In this document: piece after piece, positions 11,950 to 22,900 of the stretch
How the letters are laid out: every line of letters starts with the position of its first letter
How positions within the stretch are numbered: position 1 is the first letter of the stretch
Source of the DNA: Coccinella septempunctata
Lineage: Eukaryota; Arthropoda; Insecta; Coleoptera; Coccinellidae
Assembly (NCBI RefSeq): GCF_907165205.1
Contig: NC_058193.1
Location: forward strand, 27,169,521-27,233,520
Direction of reading: 5' to 3'
Length of the DNA: 64,000 bases
Notes under the pieces: generated by a model
Database searches by the model: none
Told to the model about the DNA's origin: nothing
Seen by the model: only the letters and a program-made list of their open reading frames with translations
Translations under genes and position numbers: made by a program

Positions 11950-12071
11950 GATCTGAAGCCTACGTCATCTGCTAGTTTTTAATAACGATCATAGGTTACA
12001 CTGCCATCAGCCGAACATTCAAATACCAACTCATTCTCAGTTCAACTAGCAGATGACGTAGACTTTAGATC
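11950..12071. repeat. Short foldback/MITE-like element
   Basis: Two 28-bp arms face each other: GATCTGAAGCCTACGTCATC... at 11950-11977 and its near-perfect inverse at 12044-12071, with about three mismatches. The centre is 66 bp. No convincing target duplication is visible, so the borders are provisional. Confidence 0.6.
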
Positions 12072-14845
12072 TGTTGAAATTAGAACAGGGCAACCTTCCC
12101 CATTATGTATATGGATTAGGTGAAGAGTCGATCAAAATTCGAGAAAACTCCAAGCGTAGAAAAAAAGGGAAAAATTAATAATAGCAAAGGCTATTCTTGG
12201 GGGTAGAGATGTGAAGCCGAAAAAGTGATAGGTTTTGGAAATTATTATTTTCTAGTTTTAAAATATTTGTACGAGTCAAAGACTCACCTTGTATGAGAAA
12301 TGTTACGGGATTGGCAGTCCGGCCCCGCATGGAATATAGAATCTGTATTGAATTAAACAAGAATTCAATATAAAATTGCTGAAAAAGTAATACTCCCGCC
12401 AAGTTAATTCACAAATAATCAGAGGAATTGCATCCATATCATTATTTCCAGTAACCCTCAACGTTTACCGCAGTTGTAAATCGGAGACCACCATGATAAT
12501 CTTGAGGTTGAAAGATATTAATTTGTCTTCATTCACTCAAACATCGGAGTTATCTCAACATTAAGCAAGGTATATTACGAACGTGTCATTATCTCATTCG
12601 CCTATTAGTCAACCACTGATGCTGCCAACTTATACAGCAACCAAGTTTTCAATTTCTTCTAACTGTATCGCATTCATATCTTGTATTTCAGATAATTATA
12701 CAAACTTCCTTCTGTACGATATTAACATACCTCGGAAAATATGAGGCCATAAATGAAATTAAAAGAAATTGAAATGAGTACTCAACTTGAGTTTTTGCTG
12801 AGCGCTTTAAGTGACGATCATTATCAATCATCAGTTTATGATCTGGGTACCATTCGTCGTAATTTAGGTTTTGAAAACCTGCTCGGATGGCTTAGGATGT
12901 GTTACATCAGGAGCGTATCGAAGGAAAATATTAGTGGTTTTTAGTTGGAGTTTCTCAACTATATTTTCGTGATGATCTTCTTGCTCTACTTCTGACTTGA
13001 AAATTATACATACCTATTGAACGCCCTAGCTACCTACAAAGTATACGTCGTCAATTAGACTATGGAATTTCGAAAACGTGCCATATATTCTTCATTTTCG
13101 AAAATATCTAAAAACAATAAAAATTTTCTACAGACACTTATTCACTGGGAATACTACACAAATTTATACGTTTTTCACAATTTGGGAAACATGGCATTCC
13201 CTTTTACCCTTAAGAACTTTTCACAAATAAACCGGCAAATTAACTCAAAATGATATTGTTCATTCTTCCAGCGAAATCGAAATCCACTCGTTACACACCA
13301 CTGTTGAACGGCTGTCGATAATAATCATTACAGTGCAGACGTTATAAATTCGCAAAGCACGAAAGATCCATGTATAATGGTACGATCCATAAATAAATGT
13401 CGTATTAAATTCGTTTTTACTGCCATTAATTGATGTCTGCCAATGTTCGGAAGCATTATTACGTTGAGAGGAAATTCGAAATGGCAGTTAATTGAATGGA
13501 AATGGGAGGAAGGTGTCATCTGCCATGGGTGATAGGTCCGTTATTCGCAAAACACTTTTGGCAGTGCAAATCCCAGAGGTTAATCGATGAAGACGTAGAT
13601 TTCCGAGTCAAATCGTTCGGGAACCTACCTTATCGATATATAGTGAAATAATTTTAAGGCATTTCATCTCAGAATCCGCTCATAAAACACTGAAGTATAG
13701 AAAGTCAAAAATTGGAAAACTGTAATCTTTTGCAATTTGTTAATGAAAAGATTTTTTAGAAAAATCTTATGTGATTCGTATAGAATTCTACAGACAACAA
13801 GAAGACGAAAAAGTTCTTCAGTTTATGAATGGACGAAGGCCAAATGCTTATATTTCTTGATAGACCTCGTGATCGTAAAATAGCAGTAAAAATTCAAGAT
13901 TCAGGGGTAAAAATTGTTATTCTTGTTGAAAAAAAGAAGAATTGAACGATACAGATGTGAAAATGAATCTTGAATTGTTATCAATAATTTCGAAGAACAA
14001 CTTTGTATTGAGATAAATTTGGTTTATTGACTTTGTATTAAATTGACAATTCATCGTATTTCACAAACCTGTTTCATTCATTATTATTTTATTTATGACC
14101 AACTTCCCTTCATATCTCCTCACAAGAATAACATTATTCACTCTTTATAGCCTCTGTGACAAGCTTTTCCGTTCATACTTTTTATATGAACCATGAAATT
14201 TTATTCCCAACGGAAGTAACGAAATATCAGGCATCAACCTTTAATCGATATAATTGTTCATGGCAGTTATTAATTGAAACATTTCGCGATAGCTCAGATT
14301 TTTTTATTATAGAGTTTTTTTATGGCAAATCCAATGGGAGGAAATGTATCATTTCTTTCTTATTTTGTATTTTCGCTTCGACTGCTCTTGTCCTTGTGAA
14401 GGTTGTTCTTTTAATTAACGATTCCTGGAGGATGACGAACCGAAACTTCGTGGTCATCTACTGGTTCGGCCATTAAAATTATACCAATCAAATTTTTTTA
14501 CCCGAAAGCCACAACCGCAAATATTCATCCTTCGTTCTTGACCCTATGGAAGAGATGATTCACATCTCGTGAAGAATCTTCGTTTTTATGTGAACCAGAG
14601 GTATTCCCACCAAAAACAACAAAATAGAATCAATCCTATTCTGGTAATGAAGTTATGAGCTTAACCATCTGGTATGTTGATAATGGAAAGAAACTTCTCA
14701 AGGTAAAGTTGCCAATTGTGCCATATTTCAAGTAGCTACAAGATTAAATGAAAAGATGCAAAACTATGGAAGGGAATCAATTGATCACAAAACCTATTTT
14801 GAGAATTGTCTGAAATCTGTAGCATTTCATTTTTATATTCAACTA
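12072..14845. other. No supported gene; one possible non-coding block and a repeat end
   Basis: At 12271-12296 an inverted copy of the GAGTCTTTGACTCGTA end seen at 22264 occurs, so a relic TIR end lies here. The block 13300-13660 is less AT-rich, with several TAAT-containing words, and reads like an intronic or intergenic regulatory element. This is an impression only. Open frames up to 106 codons show no recognisable protein. Confidence 0.35.
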
Positions 14846-15090
14846 GCTGACCCGGCAAACCTAGTTTTGCCATTTAAATTATTTCTAGGGTAGATAATAA
14901 CTAGATTGGTCGTAAGAAAAAGGAATGCCTTTTTTTCTGTTCTGTACAATTTTTTTTTGGTAATATTTTGTTATATAAACCTTGCCCTAACAATAATAAA
15001 CACGTACAACAAAAAAGAATTGTCCAATTTGATGCGATCGTTTGAACAATTTTGAAGTAAACCATAGATCCTCTTTTATTAATATAGATT
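14845..15090. repeat. Probable dispersed repeat with an AGCTGACCCGGCAAACC start
   Basis: The word CTAGCTGACCCGGCAAAC followed by TTTTGCC and ending near TTATTAATATAGATT resembles a class of dispersed arthropod repeats I have seen in other genomes. No second copy was found in this window, so the call rests on recollection of the motif. Confidence 0.3.
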
Positions 15091-15699
15091 AGATTTCACT
15101 TCAACTGCCATGCCACAATGGAGTAGATAGAAACAAGGGTCAAATTAAATGGCTGCAAATTCTTCAGCGAATCCCCGTATTAGTTCTCAGACGATTCTCA
15201 TGTCAATTATTACATCTGGTGTAAATGTTTGCCTTCGTTATTTACTTTGTGGTCAAGTTGGCCAGTGTGCGTGTGATATGAAACAAAAGAGTGACAAGTT
15301 TCAGTGCAACAACCGGTCGATGTTCTAGAGTGAGGGAAATGCACACACATAGGTACTCGTAGGTAAATGTGCTAAACTACGCGAGCTGTGAGATTTGATA
15401 CTGTTGAAAATTCACACGTTGTCTCTAATACAATTTGAGACTACAGGAAAGAAGATTAATTTTTTTGATAATTTGTGTGCTCAGTAGCTCAGTGAACAAG
15501 TATTGATTTGGAAAAATCTTGTAATTTAGGTATTATATGCCAGTACGTTATTGAGCATACCATTTCTGGGGATGCTGACCCAAAACTTTTCACATTTCAT
15601 TCATCTCCAGAATAAAAAAATCGTTATTTTATTTTGTAATATAAATCCCAAATTAGGAAACGAATATCATACAAGTACTCTGTTGTACTCATTTGTGTT

Positions 15700-16069
15700 A
15701 ATGGACGTTCAGAATAAAATGTTGGTGTTTGATGCTACCGTTATAGGGCCAAATTTATTATTTTTGGACAATGATGCGGCTTCCCATCCTAGAATTACCG
15801 ATAAAGCGCTGGAAATTTATGATATTCCGGATGTGGCCTTGCCTCCTCAGTCCACAGACCTCAATCCCATTGAACACGTTTGGAATCAGCATCAGCTATA
15901 AAGAGCTTTGGATACTCATCAACCACATCCACATATATTTCAAGATAGCTTTTACCTCAACTCTGGAGAGCAATTGATCAAGGCTACTTCAACAATCTGA
16001 TCGAAAGTAATCAAAGTCGTTGCCACTTGCCAGGCTGTGGTTGATGTTCGAGATCATACTCTTTACTGA
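15700..16069 (+). pseudogene. Tc1-like transposase C-terminal relic
   Basis: The readable peptide contains LLFLDNDAASH, ITDKALEIYDI, ALPPQSTDLNPIEHVW and, after a stop and frame changes, a CQAVVDVRDHTLY end. These are the second aspartate region (DN), the NPIEH.W signature and the typical C-terminus of Tc1-family DDE transposases. An in-frame stop follows HVWNQHQL and at least one frameshift follows. The N-terminal DNA-binding half is absent. A related relic lies inverted at 41.2-41.5 kb. Confidence 0.75.
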
Positions 16070-17460
16070 ACTTTGTTTTTCATTTTTTTTTTTTTAGTGA
16101 ACTGATTTTTTACTAACAATAATTGAAATAAATTCTCATGGAAACTCTTTATAAAGAAGAGTTAGTCTCATTTCTGTTTGTGATTGAACATTAGGTACAC
16201 TTTTCTCTTCTAGTTGGCAAACACCCTCTATGTGGAATTGATTCAGAAGGTTTACTAGTTTCAAATGTGAATTCTGAACAAACGATTTTCTACTAAGGTA
16301 TGCAGATTATATCATGACTCGTTTTTCCGAAATTGATCAAGCCAATAGCTATATCTTTACTCCCCCGATAGAAAGATCTAGAAAATGGTCCCTCGATCCA
16401 GTTTTTAATCAGTCTAAAATCAGAATCTCGATTTTCGCAACTCATCGGGTTCAGCTCTTTGTTGCGGATGTGACTGTCTACGAGGCGAAAAAAGTTAATC
16501 ACGATCAACCGTTGTACTTCAAAATGTACAATATGCTAGACATTTAATTAGAAATCTGCCTCGTAATCCAACCTACAGCGTAGCACGGACTTATCGGAGG
16601 GGTTATTGTCCTCACTTGGTTGGAATTTTTGGCTATCCAATGTGGACAACGAGATCAAATCTTGTGAAGTTTATCTGGAGGTTTTAAACTGAACTGGTTT
16701 ATCTCCCGGTACCGAAAAATTTCAACCACATTGCCATACTTGGCGAATTGATTATTTTCGATGGGCAATATGAAGCCAATTCTCGATTTTTTTTATCTTT
16801 CATTTTAAATTATTAGCCTGTATATTTGTATAGATGATTTCGTGAAACTTTTTTTTTCATAGCAAACGAGGCCTGAGTGCGCCGTCAGATAGGGGCTTCA
16901 AAATATAACCACCCTTGGGTGTGAAAAGGAAGACTGCTATAGAATGTCTGGTCAATTTCTCTTCAGTTAATTTTCTGGATTCTGAGAAAAAAAAAAATGG
17001 AAATTGCTTCTCAGGTGCCATCTTCAGGGAACTGTATCTGAGGAGAAGCTGTTCGAAAAAAAATGTATGAAAGCAACACACTTTTTGACCAAGAATCACC
17101 CCTAAAAATTTTTCGCAACTATTCATTTACACCCTGTATAATCCATCCGCTTCTGCTTACACAGCACAGATGAAGAACTTAATGAAATAACTGAACTAGA
17201 ATCTGAATTACATGATTTTCACTAGATGCAGGTATACATTCAACTTTCACTCACCTGAAGATGCTATTGTGATAGCGAAACGCTTTCAGTACCTAAATAA
17301 CTTATCCTAATCAAAATCAAATACGTAATTCAGTTTCTAGTTTTCTTCTTATTCACTGCGAAATAACGAATATGAAAGAGTCACCTAGTGAAATTCATCC
17401 TTTCACAAACACCGAGTATCTTCAACCTATATATTTTATTTTAATATATTATTGAGTGAA
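16070..17460. other. No supported gene; relic TIR end near 17130
   Basis: A TTTACACCCTGTATA end at about 17126-17140 marks the edge of another CACCCTG-type element; its body may reach back to about 16857 but no opposite end was found. Small overlapping frames at 16293-16547 on both strands have no recognisable product. Confidence 0.35.
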
Positions 17461-17765
17461 GGTCATGCTTGTCCGTAGTATGACCCAAAAGAGTGCCAGG
17501 AAAATTTTCTGGAACATCCAGGGGATGTCCAAGTGATTCACCATTTTGGTAAGAGTATACCATGGGATATCTTTGTTGTAGGTAGTACCCTTTATATCCG
17601 TAGGTTGTACCGAAAGGTACGTCCCAAATATGCTCTATTTGGTAGTCAAGGGATGTCCATGGACCATCCCTAATATCTCTTATGTCCCGAAAGAGAACGT
17701 CCCAGGGACATCGTCCTATTTTGTGAGAGACATCCTTAGGATGTCCATAGAATGTAGGTACTTGT
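17460..17765. repeat. Degenerate array of GGATGTCC / GGACATCC motifs
   Basis: At least six copies of GGGATGTCC or its inverse GGACATCC are scattered over 300 bp, for example in CAGGGGATGTCC, AAGGGATGTCCATGG, CCAGGGACATCG and GACATCCTTAGGATGTCC. Several are paired as palindromes. Spacing is irregular, so it is a decayed satellite or a nest of inverted repeats. Confidence 0.5.
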
Positions 17766-17964
17766 ATTGTTGGGGTTTAAATGAAGTATTTACTTGGAAT
17801 CCAATTTTTGATCTAGGAATAAGCGATTTTCTCACGGATATACAGATAGTGTCCAGATAGATACCTCTGGCCAAATTTCACAGAGTGATTCTAAAGGCAA
17901 TTTGCATCAAAAAAGTTCCTATAGAGAATGGTTCAATTATTTTCCGTTGTAAAGTTGATATTTT

Positions 17965-18420
17965 GTTCCACAATTTTTATTTATTCCAACAACAAGGGAT
18001 TCTTCCATAATCCCTTGTTAATGTTGAAATAAATAAACAATCGAATTATTGATAGAACACTTAAATAAAACAAAAATTAGCACTGGTCATCGTAAAGAGC
18101 GCCAGTCGTCTAGCCTTTTCTTGAAAGCGTTCACCGAGGAAGCGTCGACAACAGTTGTTGTAAGCTAATTCCACACGGTTAACACTCTGTTGAAGGGAAC
18201 CATCTGTCTTGTGGAGGACCTAAATGCTTCCTTCTGCAGTTTGAAGCTATGGTCTCGCGGGTTATTCGTACTCAGCCTCTACAGCTCCTCCCCAAAATGG
18301 CCGTTCATAGTGAGGAACGTGAAAATTAGATCAACCCTGCTTCGACGTTCGGCAGAACAAGGGAAACAAAAAATGAAATCGTCGTTTTTAGCTATACTAT
18401 CAACTAACCCCTCGGTTAAA
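17965..18420 (-). pseudogene. CR1/L2-like LINE 3' relic with 3' UTR hairpin
   Basis: Read on the minus strand, about 18280-18070 gives RDHSFKLQKEAFR, MVPFNRVLTVWN and VVDASSVNAFKKRLDDW, the usual C-terminal block of CR1/L2-like reverse transcriptases. One stop falls after VWN. Downstream on the same strand (17972-18033) lies an imperfect hairpin with about 25-bp arms built on AACAAGGGATT and TTATTTATT words, then an AATAAATAAA tail. The rest of the element is missing, as is usual for 5'-truncated LINEs. Confidence 0.65.
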
Positions 18421-19782
18421 CCCTCTCTTAGAACCTGTTAAATAAGGATTATTTTCTAATTACTTCTCACACCTCGCGTAAATAACTTATCGGGTTATGT
18501 TAATACTTGTTATTTTCACAATGAGCATGAATAGATGATTAGTCCCGATAGGTCGCTTTAATTCCACGTAATTGCTAGGTTTATGCATGAGCACATCACC
18601 TGGAATCAGTGCCTACACCCTAGACGCGTAAGTCGCTGAGCGTTAAATAATAAATTTAACCCGATACTCGGCTTCATCGGAGTATGCGACAGGATCATTT
18701 ATAATACATGCTAGCATGCGTATGCAATGCTCTATCGGGCGCCACTAAATAGATATAAATGTTTTTAATGTTTACGAGGAGGCGTGGGTCTTGTATCGAA
18801 GATTGTGACCAGACGAGACGTGTTCCGACTAAGTTCCTGGTTTCTCACGCGCCAATTGCCATTTTATAGAATTCGAAGAAGATTGTTCGATAGTATTGAT
18901 CTGCAATGATGTTCACGTCCTACTTACTCTTTCTTCTCCTTCAGGCTGCAAACTTTGGGATTTATCCATCCAATCAAATTTCAGATTCTTTATAAATCAC
19001 TAAATGATGCAAAATGGTAAAAGGAAAATAGAAACTAGCGAACTATTGTGAGTTAATTTTTATTAACATACAGTCAATTCCTGAGCAAAAACGAATGGCG
19101 ACAATATAATAGACGATCAATGATTTGGCCAACTCCTCCGCACTCAGATGAGGAGCTGAAATTATGTTTTGTGAAGGGTATAGTTGCTTCCAAAAATATC
19201 AATCAACTAACAAAGAACGGATGAAATTACAAAAAATATAAACAAATTATTAGAGAAAAAAATTCCAATTGCTTACTTACTAAGTCAATAAATCGCTAAG
19301 TACAAAATGATTGTATTATATTATACTAAAATAATAATATATTTATTGAGAAAAATAGATGTGTATAAAATAAAACTATACAAATAAAAACTGGCGCAAA
19401 TGCCCTTTTGATTTTGTCAATGTTGTGCAAAGATGTCTCTTCCTAAGTCCTTGTCCAATCCTCGGTCAGGTGACGACGAACAACATTGTGAACATGCTGT
19501 CAGTTTTTTATTTATTGAAAAATGTAAATTACTCGATAGATATTGAAAAAATTATGTCTCATTTTTACTTGGAACTTTTTTCGAATGAGCGGAACTGATA
19601 CCTGGAAACAAAATCGGTAAGCATTCAAATATTTATGCGTTGTACCACAAGAAGAAGTAGTTCTTCCTGAATAAAGCTCAAGTTAATTAAAAAAAAATAT
19701 TTATAGTTATTGGTTCTACTCACCATCAGTTATCCTAAACTCTCCGGCAAATATCATGTTGATGAAGTACCTCGACAACGGT
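18421..19782. other. Intergenic DNA; SMG6 3' UTR and probable poly(A) signal
   Basis: The block 18540-18800 is CpG-richer than its surroundings but holds no gene. On the minus strand downstream of the SMG6 stop codon, AATAAA signals occur at 19511-19516 (about 270 bp after the stop) and at 19342-19347. Either could end the transcript. The rest is plain AT-rich sequence. Confidence 0.45.
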
Positions 19783-19913
19783 TCATCCTAGTCCTGCCCA
19801 TTTCATGAAGTCTGGCAATTCCCTAACAGGGACATCTGTTGAGTGAGCCTTCACCCTCAAATTTCTATCATCCGTTAAAAGTACTACTTCTCTAAATATC
19901 TGCCTAGGTTCAC
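19783..19913 (-). CDS. Smg6: SMG6-like terminal exon
   Basis: Acceptor TTTGTATAG; ends with TGA at 19783. It encodes REVVLLTDDRNLRVKA and finishes DFMKWAGLG, the conserved SMG6 C-terminus. It supplies the last catalytic aspartate. Confidence 0.92.
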
Positions 19914-22900
19914 CTATACAAAAAGAACAAATGTAAATACAGTAACTTTAGAATCAAGTGTGTTATGAATGAAAAAAATGTATCAGTAACATCATTTTCA
20001 TTCATGTTTCGACAGGATGCCTGATTCCATGCATGAAGATTACTTGAATCTCGATCTTACTCATGGCGAGTTTATAGAGTTGTTGATGAAACAACTTGAT
20101 AATAACGGATATCTCGGCGTTTTCATTCGATTTTTAACTATTTTGCACCAGCCTACTGAAGGTATATTGAATTCATTACATTAAACAAGAGAGAAAGAAA
20201 TGGAATAACAAGTATTCACTTGGTTCATTGGTTGGTCAATAATTGAAACTTCATTGAAAAGTTCAGCATAAGTTCTTAGGTTTTTTGATCCAAAAATGCA
20301 ATCAAAAACTTGAGAGTAGGGCCAATATTCCACCTAGAAATGGACCACAAGAAAAAACTAACCTTCTTTATTCTCCATCTGCTTATCGTGAAGCTTCGAT
20401 AAATTCAAACATGTGGTCAATATCTTGTCGTCATTCTTGGCTAAATTCATCGAAGGGTCTTCTTCGGTGGTGAACGTAGTAGAATTCAACACAGCACCCT
20501 TGGTCGTGACGCATTTGATGTTATGGTGGCGCTTCTTGAGCAAGACGAGGGCCTTTCTTGCTGCCTCACCGACTTTCTTGGTATGTTCCGGGTCGGTTCT
20601 GGACATAGTGCCGGGCACTGGAGCGATCCCTCCACGTCCAAGACCTTCGAGTTCGCCAAGGACTTGAAATGAAAGAATATTTAGCGAGCGCTTTGATCGA
20701 AATTGGCGAAATCTTACCAACGATGGGTACCATGATAATGTAAGGCGAGTTTGGAACTTTGATGATGTCTTCTATCCTGTGTAGATGGTCTATGAAGCAG
20801 TTCGTATCAGGTACCAGATATTTTGGAAGCACTTCAATATGGACGCTTATGATCGATTGGGCGAGGATTTTCTGTGAATGAAAATGGTGAAAACTTAAAT
20901 ACAACGTCACCCAAAACAAGATTCATTTTTTGGACTCTAATAAGACCATCTCAGAACAGCCAAGTAGTTGGTCTTCTTATATGAATTCAAGATAAGATGG
21001 GAATCAAATTTTAGGGAGATGGCATCTCTTAAGTAACAAATACGTATTATTTCTAACATAACACAACTTGCTTTCAAAAAAAGGCATTCACCAAAAATTC
21101 GTCGTCAACAGGTTTCATACATTATTTAATCAGTGAGGAAAGGACCTCCTTGCTGATCAACCTAATAATCTGATTTAATCATCTAACGGCGAGACCGCCG
21201 CTGAATTGGAACACATGCGAGTGTCCCCGAAAAAAAAAACAATTGCCCTTGACCACATTCGACATTCTTGCACTTGATCTACAACTGCCGCTGACCTCGA
21301 CCAGTTGGTTGATTGTCACACGGTCAACGTCATTTGTTGAATTGTGCAATCGGAATTAAGAACTTTCCGGCGCATTTTGCACTTCGATCGTAGATTGAAC
21401 ACCTCGCGATGGTAATGGGACGACAGCCCGGGAGTTTCTTGTCAGTGTACCGTTGTGGAGTTGACCGATCACGGTCAGAGGCATCGACAAGTAATCGCCC
21501 GATTTCTTGAAATAGACCAATAACGCCTTAAACATCATTATATTACCGAAAGTGGTGAAACACGAAATATGTGTTGTTATTATACTACATGTAATACTCT
21601 TCATCGTATCAGTTTTCTTAAAATATTATCAACTAATGGAAATTCGAAATTTTGTACTACGTTATATTGCAGGTATTCGCTTCAAACCTGCAAGTTAGTG
21701 CCTGTGGAACAGTGGTACAGAGTGTTTCACGTAGGCGAGTCACTGGATTTTGTGACTTAGTCATTGAAAAAATTAAAAAGTCAAGTATCAACGTCATGGT
21801 ATTTTTCAAGGGATATCCAAATATAATATCTAAAAAGCCCTCGAACATAGGCATGGAAAGTTATTACCAAAATTCAAGCTTTTAGGCCTTTCCTCGAAAA
21901 GTTACTCGCTGTAAAAATTTACAAACATTTTTTTTTATTATTTTTGAAAAATTGGTAGAACATGCCAAAATACCATCCCTCCAACTGTCGAGCACATTAA
22001 AAATACTAATATTTTTTTGAGAGCGTGGTAACTTCACAAGGCAAGGCCTAAGAGTTTTGGTTGGTATGAAACTATGAAAGACCCCCTTTAATTTTCGAAT
22101 CACACCCTATAAAAACTTTAGCATTTATTTGGTAACAGCCTATGCGTCCACGTTATCTGAGGCTCAATGAAAACCTGATGGTAAATATTGAAGTTTTATC
22201 CATTTAACCACGTTTGACATCGAGCTTTAAATGAACCCTTCATCAATGAACAACACGGATATACAGGGTGAGTCTTTGACTCGTAGAAATATTTTAACGA
22301 TAGATTCTCGAGGTCAAAAGAAACCATTTTTTATACCATTTCGCCGATTCGGCCCTGATAAAAAGAAATAGCCATTTTAAATTTTCATAATGAGCTGTGC
22401 CACCACTAGAAAACCAAAATGACCTTCAGAATAACTGGCTAACAGCGGGTTTCATAAAACTTTGATTGTCCGATCAACGATTTGACAGTCACTCAATTTC
22501 TGGAAAGAAATCAAAGAAACATTTTCATTTCTGAATATATTGAAGAAGTATCAATTGAGAATAATTGAATGGACATATGAACATCATAATTTGATGCGAC
22601 AATGATATTCTGAATAATTATGACTGAATTATGGATTGAAAACAAATTGACGTCTATTCGTCAATCAAGCGTTGATTCCCCGATCAAGCATTATGAAACC
22701 CGAGGTAAATCTGTGACACTAAACATCTGTGTGTGGATCTTTCAAACAGAGTTGTATTCAGCCAAGTTATCCAATTTTTCAAATTTCACAGATAATTTTT
22801 AATATTTGAACACTTACTCGAAAACGGCGCATTATACGGAAATATAAGAAAAACTTTTATTTTACAAAACTTTCAAATATTCATCACCTTAGTTTCAAGA

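Noticed and set aside
17972..18033. MicroRNA precursor
   Set aside because: The hairpin lies in the 3' UTR of a LINE relic and contains AATAAATAAA words; a repeat-derived stem is the simpler explanation.
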